64,000 bases of DNA from assembly GCA_014238945.1 (NCBI GenBank), contig JABAAB010000046.1:108300-172299 (forward strand). Reading direction: 5' to 3'. This DNA is from Lysobacterales bacterium (lineage in GTDB: Bacteria > Pseudomonadota > Gammaproteobacteria > Xanthomonadales > SZUA-36). This document shows positions 49,617 through 59,362 of the stretch, piece by piece (positions within the stretch are counted from its first letter, which is position 1; each line of letters starts with the position of its first letter). Below the pieces are notes generated by a model. The model searched no databases, had not been told where the DNA came from, and was given only the letters and a program-made list of their open reading frames with translations. A program made the translations under genes and the position numbers.

Positions 49617-50611
49617 GCAGCGCGTCCACCAGGTCTGGCCGCGAACAGGCACAGAAATTCCGAGGCCAGCGTGGCCGCGGCGAAGGCCGTAATTTCGCCC
49701 ACATCATAGGCAGGCGCCACTTCGACTATGTCCATACCAACCAGGTTGATACCGGCCAGCCCACGGATAATTTCCAGTGCCTGCCATGAATTCAGACCAC
49801 CACACACCGGTGTACCGGTGCCCGGTGCACTGGCAGGGTCCAGGCAATCGATATCGAAAGTCAGGTAGACCTTGTTGTCACCGATGATTTCCCTGGCCCT
49901 GGCCGCAACCGCTGCCGGTCCGTTTTCATGTACCCAGCGGGCATCGAGTATGTTGAACCCCATCGGGTCATCATTGGTTGTGCGCAGACCGATCTGTACT
50001 GAACGACTGACATCGACCAGTCCCTCGTTGGCAGCATGGAAAAACATGGTGCCATGATCGACGCGTTTGCCATCGTCCGGCCAGGTATCCGAGTGAGCAT
50101 CAAAATGCAACAGGGACAGTTTGCCATGGTGCTTTGCATAGCTTCTCAGCACCGGATAGGTCACAAAATGATCCCCCCCCATGACCAGGGCGGCGGCACC
50201 GGCTTGCAGAATGCCATCGATGTGTTTTTCAATGAATGGCGTGATGGTCTCAGGCGCCCCGTAATCAAACTGGCAGTCACCATAATCAACGATGTTCAGT
50301 ACCTCCAGCGGGTCGATTTCCCAGGGCCATGGGCGGCCCCAACTGAGACTGCCCGAGACCGCACGAATTGCCCGGGGACCAAAACGGGCACCCGGACGAT
50401 TGCTGGTAGCGGTATCCATGGGAACACCGGTGACAGCCACGTCGACCCCGGCAAGGTCTCGGCTGTACTTCCGCCGCATAAAGCTCAGCGCACCCGCGTA
50501 GGAAGGCACATGCTGAACCTTGCCTTTCAGTCCTTCACCGGTAAACGCGTTGTCCCAGTCCCTCTCCGGTTCGAAGCCTGAATCCTTGTCGGGCATGTTG
50601 TCACCGGTCAT
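49613..50611 (-). CDS. speB: Agmatinase / ureohydrolase
   Basis: VAVTGVPMDTATSNRPGARFGPRAIRAVSG...VMGGDHFVTYPVLRSYAKHHGKLSLLHFDAHSDTWPD...DHGTMFFHA...YLTFDIDCLDPASAPGTGTPVCGGLNSWQALEIIRGL. Confidence 0.92.
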   Translation of the reverse strand: MTGDNMPDKDSGFEPERDWDNAFTGEGLKGKVQHVPSYAGALSFMRRKYSRDLAGVDVAVTGVPMDTATSNRPGARFGPRAIRAVSGSLSWGRPWPWEIDPLEVLNIVDYGDCQFDYGAPETITPFIEKHIDGILQAGAAALVMGGDHFVTYPVLRSYAKHHGKLSLLHFDAHSDTWPDDGKRVDHGTMFFHAANEGLVDVSRSVQIGLRTTNDDPMGFNILDARWVHENGPAAVAARAREIIGDNKVYLTFDIDCLDPASAPGTGTPVCGGLNSWQALEIIRGLAGINLVGMDIVEVAPAYDVGEITAFAAATLASEFLCLFAARPGGRAA

Positions 50612-52002
50612 TCAGAATGACCCAGGGACGCTGCTGTCAGATCAAGACAACGCCAGGCTTTATCAACCAGTTCATCAATGTGATCCTGCTCCATGACCAA
50701 TGGGGGCGATACGATCATGGAGTCACCCACGGCCCGCATGACCAGTCCATTGTTGAAACAGAAGTCTTTGCAAGTTGGACCGGCTTTCAGATCCTTGTCA
50801 AAACGCGCCCGTGTAGACTTGTCAGCAACGATCTCAATCGCACCCATCAGTCCTATGCTGCGGGCTTCACCAACCAACGGGTGCTCGGCCAGAGCTGCCC
50901 AACGCTGCTTGAAATAGGGTCCGGTGTCGTCCCGTACCCGCTCGATAATACCCTCGTCACGAAGTATGCGGATATTGGCCAGGGCCACAGCACAGGCTGC
51001 AGGATGGCCGGAATAGGTATAACCGTGGGCAAACTCACCACCGCGGGCAATCACCACGTCGGCCACCCGGTCGGCCACCAGCACTCCACCCAGAGGCAGA
51101 TAACCGGATGTGACACCCTTGGCAAATGGCATCAGGTCAGCCTCGATTCCCAGATGGGTCGAACCAAACCATTCACCCAGCCTTCCAAAGCCGGTAATGA
51201 CCTCATCTGCCACCAGCAGGATGTCATATTGCCTGCAAATCCTCTGGATCTCCGGCCAGTAAGTAGCCGGGGGGATGATGACCCCACCCGCACCCTGCAC
51301 CGGTTCAGCAATAAAGGCTGCAACTTTATCAGCACCCAGTTGCAGGATTTTCTGCTCCAGCAACCTGGCCTGTTGGAGTCCGAATTCATCTTCCGACAAA
51401 TCACCTCCGAGACCATAATAGTAGGGTTGTTCGATGTGCTCCACACCGGGCAACAGTATGGATGTCTGCTTGTGCATTTCATCCATGCCGCCCAATGTGC
51501 TGGCGGCAATGGTACTGCCATGATAGGCATTCTTGCGGCTGATGATGACCATCTTGTCCGTCTGGCCCAGCAGGGTCCAGTAACGTCGAACCAATTTGAT
51601 CACCGTATCGTTGGCCTCGGAACCTGAACCGGTGAAAAAAGTATGTTTGAACTGGGGTGGACTGACCTCGCTCAGGACCGAAGACAGTTCAATTGCCGGT
51701 GGATGGGCCGTCTGAAAAAAGCTGTTGTAATACGGCAATTTCTGCATTTGCCGGGTAGCGGCATCTACCAGTTCCTGACGTCCATAACCCAGGTTGACAC
51801 ACCATAGACCCGCCATGCCATCGAGTATCTGCAATCCGTCGGAATCCCTGATATAGACTCCCTCGGCATCCGTAATGATACGTGCACCCTTGCCACGCAG
51901 GTCCTTGTGGTCCGTGAACGGGTGCATGTAGTGACGATGGTCTCTGTCCTGCCAGTCACGTGTCAGCTTGTTGGCTGAATTTCCTGATTCAATTGCACTC
52001 AT
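50608..52002 (-). CDS. Class III (omega) aminotransferase, putrescine/beta-alanine-pyruvate type
   Basis: HPFTDHKDLRGKGARIITDAEGVYIRDSDGLQILDGMAGLWCVNLGYGRQELVDAATRQMQKLPYYNSFFQTAHPPAIELS...LLVADEVITGFGRLGEWFGS...FAKGVTSGYLPLGGVLVADRVADV. Likely start ATG 52002. Confidence 0.93.
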   Translation of the reverse strand: MSAIESGNSANKLTRDWQDRDHRHYMHPFTDHKDLRGKGARIITDAEGVYIRDSDGLQILDGMAGLWCVNLGYGRQELVDAATRQMQKLPYYNSFFQTAHPPAIELSSVLSEVSPPQFKHTFFTGSGSEANDTVIKLVRRYWTLLGQTDKMVIISRKNAYHGSTIAASTLGGMDEMHKQTSILLPGVEHIEQPYYYGLGGDLSEDEFGLQQARLLEQKILQLGADKVAAFIAEPVQGAGGVIIPPATYWPEIQRICRQYDILLVADEVITGFGRLGEWFGSTHLGIEADLMPFAKGVTSGYLPLGGVLVADRVADVVIARGGEFAHGYTYSGHPAACAVALANIRILRDEGIIERVRDDTGPYFKQRWAALAEHPLVGEARSIGLMGAIEIVADKSTRARFDKDLKAGPTCKDFCFNNGLVMRAVGDSMIVSPPLVMEQDHIDELVDKAWRCLDLTAASLGHSE

Positions 52003-52142
52003 AACGCACCTCTGAATTTTGCCGTGGCAGATAGCTTCCAACAGTTGCCCCGAATTGTCCACCTGCATTTTGCATGGCGGTCCGGAAATTGGCTTATAGT
52101 TGCCATACACCCGTGATCCCAATACTGGAAATTGAAAAACCC

Positions 52143-52475
52143 ATGAAAAAGTCAGAACTCTTCAAAGCAGCAGATGTACTGGCCGAATTGCCCTCGCCGT
52201 CTTCCGGTGATGAACGCTATCTTGAGCCATTTGTGGATGGAAGCACCTCTTTGGGCATGTATGCGCCCGTCGGCAAGGACCCGCAAATGCCACATGACCA
52301 GGATGAATTGTATTTCGTGGTGTCTGGCAACGGGATATTTGTAAACGATGGGAAACGTAGCCCTTTCGGTCCGGGAGATGCCTTGTTTGTAGCGGCTGGA
52401 ATAGAGCATCGCTTTGAAGAGTTCAGCGAGGATTTCGCAACCTGGGTAGTATTCTGGGGACCGTCAAAGACCTGA
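52143..52475 (+). CDS. Cupin domain protein
   Basis: MKKSELFKAADVLAELPSPSSGDERYLEPFVDGSTSLGMYAPVGKDPQMPHDQDELYFVVSGNGIFVNDGKRSPFGPGDALFVAAGIEHRFEEF. Confidence 0.88.
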   Translation: MKKSELFKAADVLAELPSPSSGDERYLEPFVDGSTSLGMYAPVGKDPQMPHDQDELYFVVSGNGIFVNDGKRSPFGPGDALFVAAGIEHRFEEFSEDFATWVVFWGPSKT

Positions 52476-52599
52476 ATTCAGGCGCGTTGGCAACGACTTT
52501 CGGACCGGATATTGACCGCTATGGGAACCTGCGTTTTTCAATGCTATGCTTTGCCGCCCCGAACCAATCTACAGACGCCCCGATTCAGGCAAGGAAAGT

Positions 52600-54099
52600 A
52601 TGATCATGCTGGACAAGACCGTAACCGATTGGCAAAGCGCCGCAGCATCACTGGATATTGAAGGACGGGCATTTATCAATGGCCGTTATGTCGACGCACT
52701 TTCCGGCCACTCCCAGCAAACGCATAATCCGGCAAACGGTGCTGTACTGACCGCAGTCGCAAAGTGCGCCCCAGAGGACGCAGAAATCGCAGTCAGGGGC
52801 GCAAGGGAACTGTTTGAACGGGGTAGCTGGGCCAATATGCCACCCGCTGACCGAAAAATGGTACTGGTGCGTTGGGCGGAACTGATAGAAAAACACGCGG
52901 ATGAACTCGCCCTGCTCGAGAGCCTCGACGTCGGCAAACCGATATCGGACACACTGAACTCGGATGTGCCATCGGCGGTTCGTACCATTCGATGGAGTGG
53001 TGAGGCCATTGACAAGATCTATGACGAGATTAGCCCGGCACCTGCGGATTGTCTGGCACTGATACAGCGATTGCCACTGGGTGTGATTGCCGCCATCGTG
53101 CCGTGGAATTTTCCCCTCTCGACCACTGCCTGGAAACTCGCTCCGGCGCTGGCCACGGGTAATTCGGTCATACTCAAACCGGCGACCAATACACCACTTT
53201 CCGCGTTATTTATTGCCCGTCTTGCCTCCGAAGCCGGACTCCCCGACGGCGCACTACAGGTATTACCCGGCCCCGGCCGCAGTCTGGGCAAATGCCTGGC
53301 GACCCATATGGATATTGATGGCATAACCTTTACCGGGTCAACACCTGTCGGCAAGATGCTGATGGAATATTCCGGCCAGTCCAACCTCAAACGTACCTTC
53401 CTGGAACTCGGTGGCAAGAGCCCGAACATCGTGTTCGCTGACGCAAATCTCGCCAAGGCAGCTTCAATGGCTGCAATCGCAGTATTTTATAACGGCGGTC
53501 AGACCTGCACAGCCGGTACCCGCTTGATTGTCGAGGAGAAAATCAGGGACGAATTTCTTGAACTGGTCATCAACAAAGCTGCGGACTGGATGCCGGGTGA
53601 CCCCCTGAACCCCAACACCCGCATGGGGCCCATGATCGACCGTGCACAGTTTGAGACCGTTGCGGGATATGTCGAGGTCGGCCGTGACGAAGGTGCCGAA
53701 CTGGTATTTGGCGGGAAACGTGTACTGTCGGAGAGCGGTGGTTATTACCATGAACCCAGCATTTTTTCCTCTGTGGATAATCAAATGCGTATTTCACAGG
53801 AAGAAATTTTTGGTCCGGTCATGTCGGTACTGACATTCAGCAGCGCTGATGAGGCAGTACAAATGGCCAATGACTCAATCTACGGCCTGGCGGGGGCCGT
53901 GTGGAGCAACAACATCAATACTGCGCACAAGGTGGCCGCAGCGGTGCGCGTTGGAACCATGGGTATAAATAATTATTTTGGTGGCGATATCACCGTGCCA
54001 TTTGGCGGTTTCAAACAAAGCGGCAATGGCCGTGACAAATCCTTGCATGCTTTGAATGACTATACGGAATTGAAAACCACCTGGATCGAGTTCGAATAG
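52600..54099 (+). CDS. Aldehyde dehydrogenase (PuuC-like)
   Basis: IAAIVPWNFPLSTTAWKLAPALATGNSVILKPA; FTGSTPVGKMLMEYSGQSNLKRTFLELGGKSPNIVFADANL; YNGGQTCTAGTRL; PFGGFKQSGNGRDKSLHALNDYTELKTTWIEF. Confidence 0.93.
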   Translation: MIMLDKTVTDWQSAAASLDIEGRAFINGRYVDALSGHSQQTHNPANGAVLTAVAKCAPEDAEIAVRGARELFERGSWANMPPADRKMVLVRWAELIEKHADELALLESLDVGKPISDTLNSDVPSAVRTIRWSGEAIDKIYDEISPAPADCLALIQRLPLGVIAAIVPWNFPLSTTAWKLAPALATGNSVILKPATNTPLSALFIARLASEAGLPDGALQVLPGPGRSLGKCLATHMDIDGITFTGSTPVGKMLMEYSGQSNLKRTFLELGGKSPNIVFADANLAKAASMAAIAVFYNGGQTCTAGTRLIVEEKIRDEFLELVINKAADWMPGDPLNPNTRMGPMIDRAQFETVAGYVEVGRDEGAELVFGGKRVLSESGGYYHEPSIFSSVDNQMRISQEEIFGPVMSVLTFSSADEAVQMANDSIYGLAGAVWSNNINTAHKVAAAVRVGTMGINNYFGGDITVPFGGFKQSGNGRDKSLHALNDYTELKTTWIEFE

Positions 54100-54157
54100 T
54101 CCGGCAGGAACAGGATTTGTTTCTGGTTTCCGGTCTGAATCCTTGCAGGCAACGGGT

Positions 54158-55360
54158 CTATTCCCTGCCGATGGTATCCAGGTACCAGTCAATAAACATC
54201 CCGGTCCTGGTTTCCATGATTGATAGCGGACCAGGCCGGTAAAATCGTGATTTTACACCGGCCGCGTTATTTTCAATGATGCGTTTATCCGCCGCCGTGG
54301 TCACATCCCACAACCAGGTCAGTTTTTCAACGTCATAGTCCTTTCCCTCTTCCGCATCGCCGTTGACCAGCCAGCTAATGTCACACTCTGAGCGATCCAG
54401 GGATACGGGTGTAAAACGATAGATGACCACGTGGTCACAATATGCGAGTGCAAAGGTGACCGGACCGATCTGGAAATCGGTGGCTCCACCATCATATGCA
54501 CTGATGGTTCCCATTAAAGGCGCCACCGGCTGACCGTCTTCACTACCGGTCACATGACCTTGCCACATGGCATGCCGCTCATAGGCATAATCTGCACCAA
54601 ATCCTTCGGCCTGCAGATTAATCTGGCAAAATTCCTGATCACTGAGACCACAGGCGCCGGCTCTGCTGAGTACTTCTTCCTGCAGATCCAGCCGGTGTTC
54701 CCACGGCCTGGCCAGGCTGTGTCCTTTTGAATATTCAGGGTGGGACGGGGCACAGTGGTAACACTCTGAATAATTTTCCAGCGACAATTTCCAATTGGCC
54801 TTGATCGGATAGCTTTGACGATGAGCAACGCGGGCATTGTCCAGCCGGTACGGTAAGAGACACTCCGTCATGGCGTTGCGAAGCAGATCGAAAGGTGCCG
54901 GATGGTCGGAAAAATTGATATAGATCATGCCCTCGAGCACTTCAACATGTAGTCTTTTCAACGATATTTCAGACTTGTCAAATCCATCACCCATGTATGC
55001 CGCGTGGCTGAGTCGTCCATCCAGTTCATAACTCCAACCATGGTATCGGCACACCAGTCGTTTTGAACAGCCCCGGGACTGGAGACAGATTCTGGAACCA
55101 CGGTGTCTGCAAACATTGACCAGGGCATTGAGTTCGTTCTCTTTGCCACGGGTAATAATCACCGATTCATCGGCCAGCTCAAACACAAACCAGTCACCGG
55201 TCTGGGGAATTTCACTCACATGACCGGCATAAATCCAGCTCCTGAGAAAGATGTCCTCTATCTCACGCTGATAGATTTCCGCGTCGGTATAATACAACTG
55301 GTCCAGCGCCCTGTTCCCGGGGCTGCTATCGAGCCGCTCAGAAGTGATATGTTTTCCCAC
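54158..55360 (-). CDS. Rieske-type ring-hydroxylating/monooxygenase alpha subunit (GbcA-like)
   Basis: Rieske ligands in CRHRGSRICLQSRGCSKRLVCRYHGW; mononuclear Fe region ENYSECYHCAPSHPEY. Start probably GTG 55360 (listed ORF start 55417). Confidence 0.9.
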   Translation of the reverse strand: MGKHITSERLDSSPGNRALDQLYYTDAEIYQREIEDIFLRSWIYAGHVSEIPQTGDWFVFELADESVIITRGKENELNALVNVCRHRGSRICLQSRGCSKRLVCRYHGWSYELDGRLSHAAYMGDGFDKSEISLKRLHVEVLEGMIYINFSDHPAPFDLLRNAMTECLLPYRLDNARVAHRQSYPIKANWKLSLENYSECYHCAPSHPEYSKGHSLARPWEHRLDLQEEVLSRAGACGLSDQEFCQINLQAEGFGADYAYERHAMWQGHVTGSEDGQPVAPLMGTISAYDGGATDFQIGPVTFALAYCDHVVIYRFTPVSLDRSECDISWLVNGDAEEGKDYDVEKLTWLWDVTTAADKRIIENNAAGVKSRFYRPGPLSIMETRTGMFIDWYLDTIGRE

Positions 55361-55575
55361 CTGTATTTCCTTTTGACGATGATTGATTGGTACCCTGGTA
55401 CACCAAAATCGTAACATTGATCAGATTTCCGGTATGCCGTATTAAATATCAACAGGGTGCGGTCCGGGCTCTTGATGAATCTTAGAGGTCCCTCGGTTCA
55501 TGTGACTCGTGTTCAACCCGGACGACTCGACGGCAGCCAGGAGCCGTTAACCCTGTAATGTTCCCGGCTGAGGTA

Positions 55576-56742
55576 CTACATTCCGTCCAGTCCACGCTTG
55601 ATCAATGCGCGCGCAATGATCAGACGTTGTACTTCACTGGCACCTTCCCAGATACGGTCTACCCGCAATTCACGGGTGAAGCGTTCCGCACAATTTTCCC
55701 GCATATAACCACGACCCCCGAAAATCTGAGTGATGCGATCAGCGATTCGACCCGCAGTTTCAGAGGCGTACAGTTTTGCCACGGAACAACGAGCATGCAA
55801 TGACTTTAAATCATCACCTCGGTCATGGGCAGCGGCGGTCTCAAAGGTCATCAGGCGCGCAGCCCACAACTCCGTAACACAATCGGCCAGCATGGCCTGT
55901 ACCATCTGTTTCTCTATCAACGGTTCGCCGCCGATCATGCGTTGATTGGCAAAGGCCGTGCCCTCTTCTATCAAGCGCGCGGCTGCCCCGCAACAGCGGG
56001 CGGCGATCATCAATCGCTCTCTCCGGAACCAGGCAAAAGTGTAATCCATGCCACCACCCTCTTCACCAATCAGGTTTTCGGCCGCTACAAAGACATCGGT
56101 AAATGACATTTCCTGGTGATGGTGGTCGAAGGTGTGACTGAACGCGGGTGTTCGAATTTCTTCGATACCCGCTGTATCCCTGTCCAGGAAAAACAACACA
56201 TCATGACCGCGGTGGGGCCCGTCACTCAACACGGCCTGTAAAAACAGGTAATCGGCGTGGTTTGCAGAGGTAACAAACCACTTTTCACCATTGATATGGT
56301 AGCCACCTTCAACCCGTGCCGCGGTGGTGTTAACGACCACATCCGAACCCGATTCCGATTCGGTAATGGCGTAACACTCCTTGCGGGAGCCATCCATCAG
56401 TGGCAGCACATAACGTTGAATCTGGTCTTCACTACAGGCATCAAACATCCACAGGTGTGGCTCGGAAAAACACCAGCACAGGGCATTGGTGACCCGTCCA
56501 AGTTGCTCCCACACAGCCACCTGCTCGACGGTACGCAGGGCCAGCCCGCCATAACGCCTGGGTACGTCCATGGAACTGAAACCCAGATCGGCGGCCAGCT
56601 TTTTGTGGTGCTTGCTCGTGTCCGCTGGCAGCCTGCCCGCGTTCATCTCGGCTTCCACCTCCCAGGGGATCAGTTCATGATCAACAAACTGCCTGGCGGT
56701 TGATTGCCAGCGAAGCGTAGCTTCGTCCATGGGGATTTTCAT
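55576..56742 (-). CDS. Acyl-CoA dehydrogenase family protein
   Basis: QFVDHELIPWEVEAEMNAGRLP...CYAITESESGSDVVVNTTAARVEGGYHINGEKWFVTSANHADY...QIFGGRGYMRENCAERFTRELRVDRIWEGASEVQRLIIARALIKRG. Confidence 0.93.
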   Translation of the reverse strand: MKIPMDEATLRWQSTARQFVDHELIPWEVEAEMNAGRLPADTSKHHKKLAADLGFSSMDVPRRYGGLALRTVEQVAVWEQLGRVTNALCWCFSEPHLWMFDACSEDQIQRYVLPLMDGSRKECYAITESESGSDVVVNTTAARVEGGYHINGEKWFVTSANHADYLFLQAVLSDGPHRGHDVLFFLDRDTAGIEEIRTPAFSHTFDHHHQEMSFTDVFVAAENLIGEEGGGMDYTFAWFRRERLMIAARCCGAAARLIEEGTAFANQRMIGGEPLIEKQMVQAMLADCVTELWAARLMTFETAAAHDRGDDLKSLHARCSVAKLYASETAGRIADRITQIFGGRGYMRENCAERFTRELRVDRIWEGASEVQRLIIARALIKRGLDGM

Positions 56743-56746
56743 TAAT

Positions 56747-57397
56747 CTATTCCTTGTTCAATTCTGGATAATGTCGGGGAAACAGATGAAACAGGTATGC
56801 CATGCTGACTTTGCGGGCATAGTCACGGCTCATGTTCCTGGGATTAACCAACATGTCCAGCCACAATCCTTCAGTTAGCGCTGACAGTCCGCGTGCGGCC
56901 AGTTCTGCGTCGATACCGCTGTATTTACCTTCACTGATGATGTTTTTGCACAATTCAAAAATGACTGCATCATACTCCTTGTCCCTGCCCGCACAGAGTT
57001 TGCGATAGGTGGGTCGTGACTTGCTTTCAGCCCAGAACGCAAACCACACTGAAAGCTTGTTGCGATCACAGACCCGTGGGTGGAAATCCACCTGCAACAG
57101 CGCAGCAAGACGCTCTGCACTGCTGTCACCGGCCTCTTTGAGCGCTTTCTCCCACAGGATTTTGTACTCATCAACAATATAGGCCAGGGTTTCCAGCAGC
57201 AATTTTTCCTTGCTCTGGAAATGCAGGTTGATGATTCCCTGGCTGAGACCTGCGGCAGTCGAGACCGTGGAGACCGTGGTATCAGACAGACCGTGGCGCG
57301 CGATCGATCGAATGGTAGCCTGTATCAGTTGTAAACGTCTTTTTTCCTTGGGTTCGGTGCGTTTACCGGAATTTGACCGTACCGATCCAACACTCAT
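56747..57397 (-). CDS. TetR family transcriptional regulator (BetI-like)
   Basis: RRLQLIQATIRSIARHGLSDTTVSTVSTAAGLSQGIINLHFQSKEKLLLETLAYIVDEY; BetI-like HTH and C-terminal WFAFWAESKSRPTYRKLC. Confidence 0.93.
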   Translation of the reverse strand: MSVGSVRSNSGKRTEPKEKRRLQLIQATIRSIARHGLSDTTVSTVSTAAGLSQGIINLHFQSKEKLLLETLAYIVDEYKILWEKALKEAGDSSAERLAALLQVDFHPRVCDRNKLSVWFAFWAESKSRPTYRKLCAGRDKEYDAVIFELCKNIISEGKYSGIDAELAARGLSALTEGLWLDMLVNPRNMSRDYARKVSMAYLFHLFPRHYPELNKE

Positions 57398-57499
57398 GTG
57401 GTTACCACCAGATGAAATCTTTTACCTTTATGTTCAGTAGTATGTGAGATAGTCACTGCAGCCCAAAGCTTCGTTATTCATACTTGAAAATGATCAAAT

Positions 57500-57521
57500 A
57501 ATGAATGAACAATCATTCATT
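57500..57521. promoter_or_regulatory. Candidate TetR/BetI-family operator
   Basis: Perfect inverted repeat AATGAATGA-ACAA-TCATTCATT in the divergent intergenic region between the TetR gene and the flavoprotein operon. Confidence 0.7.
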
Positions 57522-57598
57522 TACTATAGACAGAATAGCTCATTTATGATAACCTATGCAATCCCATTTTCACCAGCCCAGCACTTGAAGAGGTTTAC

Positions 57599-57728
57599 AT
57601 GTGGCGTTCGCTCGTCCATTCCAATAAGCATTTCAGAAATGCCATCCAGCGACTGCCTCTGGGTGTGTCTTTCAACTTCCGCTACTGGGGCCATTCAAAA
57701 ATTTAACGTGAAGGCGAAAACTGCCTGA
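57599..57728 (+). pseudogene. N-terminal remnant of a class III aminotransferase (HemL-like)
   Basis: ATG frame reads MWRSLVHSNKHFRNAIQRLPLGVSFNFRYWGHSKI*, resembling the PxGVxxxFRYWG N-terminus of class III aminotransferases; an adjacent frame continues NVKAKTA* before the next gene. Confidence 0.45.
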
Positions 57729-57745
57729 TTCCGGGAGTCGGTTCA

Positions 57746-59362
57746 TTGAAGAAATATGATGCGATCGTAATAGGTGCCGGCCATAACGGCCTGACCAATG
57801 CCGCTTACCTGGCCAAGGCCGGTATGAACGTGTTGATGGTTGAGAAAAATGAATACATTGGTGGCGCCACGGTCAGTCGTAACCTGCACGAGGACTGGAT
57901 CTATTCGAATTGCTCCTACGTGTGCAGTCTGCTGCGCCCCGAGGTTTACCGCTCACTTGACCTGGCTAAGTACGGTCTGCAGGTGGTCCCCTATGGTGGC
58001 AGCGTAACCATCTCTCAAAATGATGATTACCTCGCCAGTTATGTTGACCACGATGCCTCCAGACGAGAGATGCAACGTCACAGCCACCGTGACGCGGATG
58101 CAGAGGCACGTTACTGGCGTGACATCATGCGCCAGTGTCGTTTTATCCGCCAGTTCCTTTTGCGTACAGCCCCGGACCCGACCTCATTCAAGCCGCGTGA
58201 CCTGCTGGAAATGCTGCACCTTGGCAAGGAATTCTGGAAACTCGGTGAAGACGTGCTCTACGATACGATTCGGTTTTACACCATGAGTATCTCCGACTTT
58301 CTCGACGAATATTTCGAGAGCCCGTTGATCAAGGCGGCCCATGCCGGCAGCGGTATCATCGGCTCCGCCATGGGTGTCATGTCACCGGGCACCGCCTATG
58401 TGTTACTGCATCATGCAATGGGTGATGTCGATGGCACCGCCGGCGCGTGGGGATTTGCCCGCGGCGGTATGGGTGCGATCTCGAAAGCCATGGGCGCCTG
58501 TTTCGAAGATAACGGCGGGGAAATTCTCACCGGCTCCGGTGTAGAGCAGATCATGGTCAAAAATGGCAAGGTAACCGGGGTTGCTCTGGAAAATGGCAAT
58601 GAGTATCACTCAGATATCGTGGTATCCAACATGACCCTGCCCCGCACCTTCCTTGAATGCATGGATGCCAACGACCTGCAACCGGAATTCCTAAAGAGAG
58701 TACGAAATTTCAAAATCCGGGGCTCCTCCGGCAAGCTCAATATTGCACTCGATGGGCTGCCAAAAATAACTGCCCTGCGTGATAACCAGGAGATGATGCA
58801 TGCCGACATACACCTGATCGACTCCATCGAACGACTGGAACGGGCCTACGATGACTGGAAGGATGGCACCTGGTCGAAGGACCCCTATATCGACATGATT
58901 ATCCCGACCATGACCGACCCGACGATGGCCCCGCCGGGTAAACACTTCATGTCGGTTTTCGTGCAGTATGTACCACCCAAAATTCACGGCAGAGACTGGA
59001 CGGATGCGGACCGCGACGCCTTTGGTGAGACCGTGATGAACCAGATAGAAAACTATGCACCCGGATTCAAGGACCTGGTTCTGCACGCCGAGGTACGCAC
59101 ACCACGTGAACTGGAAGACGAGGTGGGTCTGACCGAGGGCAATATTTTCCAGGGTGAACTGACCATGGACCAGTTGATGTTCAACCGGCCCATCCCGGGT
59201 TATGCGCAATACCGCGGACCGGTCAAAGGATTGTGGATGTGTGGCTCATCAAACCACCCGGGTGGTGGTGTGATGGCGGCACCGGGAGCAAACGCGGCAA
59301 GGGAAATACTGATGGATCAGCGCAAACCGAACAACGTACCGGAGGGCTGGATCGATGACTGA
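57746..59362 (+). CDS. FAD-dependent oxidoreductase, phytoene desaturase/PYROXD2-like (copy 1)
   Basis: KKYDAIVIGAGHNGLTNAAYLAKAGMNVLMVEKNEYIGGATVSRNLHEDWIYSNCSYVCSLLRPEVYRSLDL; C-terminal GLWMCGSSNHPGGGVMAAPGANAAREIL. TTG start. Confidence 0.9.
   Translation: MKKYDAIVIGAGHNGLTNAAYLAKAGMNVLMVEKNEYIGGATVSRNLHEDWIYSNCSYVCSLLRPEVYRSLDLAKYGLQVVPYGGSVTISQNDDYLASYVDHDASRREMQRHSHRDADAEARYWRDIMRQCRFIRQFLLRTAPDPTSFKPRDLLEMLHLGKEFWKLGEDVLYDTIRFYTMSISDFLDEYFESPLIKAAHAGSGIIGSAMGVMSPGTAYVLLHHAMGDVDGTAGAWGFARGGMGAISKAMGACFEDNGGEILTGSGVEQIMVKNGKVTGVALENGNEYHSDIVVSNMTLPRTFLECMDANDLQPEFLKRVRNFKIRGSSGKLNIALDGLPKITALRDNQEMMHADIHLIDSIERLERAYDDWKDGTWSKDPYIDMIIPTMTDPTMAPPGKHFMSVFVQYVPPKIHGRDWTDADRDAFGETVMNQIENYAPGFKDLVLHAEVRTPRELEDEVGLTEGNIFQGELTMDQLMFNRPIPGYAQYRGPVKGLWMCGSSNHPGGGVMAAPGANAAREILMDQRKPNNVPEGWIDD

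Noticed and set aside
50617-51627. 336-aa plus-strand ORF opposite the class III aminotransferase
   Set aside because: Antisense shadow ORF; the minus strand has unmistakable PLP-aminotransferase motifs.
57501-57728. 75-aa plus-strand ORF starting within the palindrome
   Set aside because: Its ATG lies inside the candidate operator and most of the translation is unlike a protein family; only its last residues (NVKAKTA) may belong to the aminotransferase remnant.
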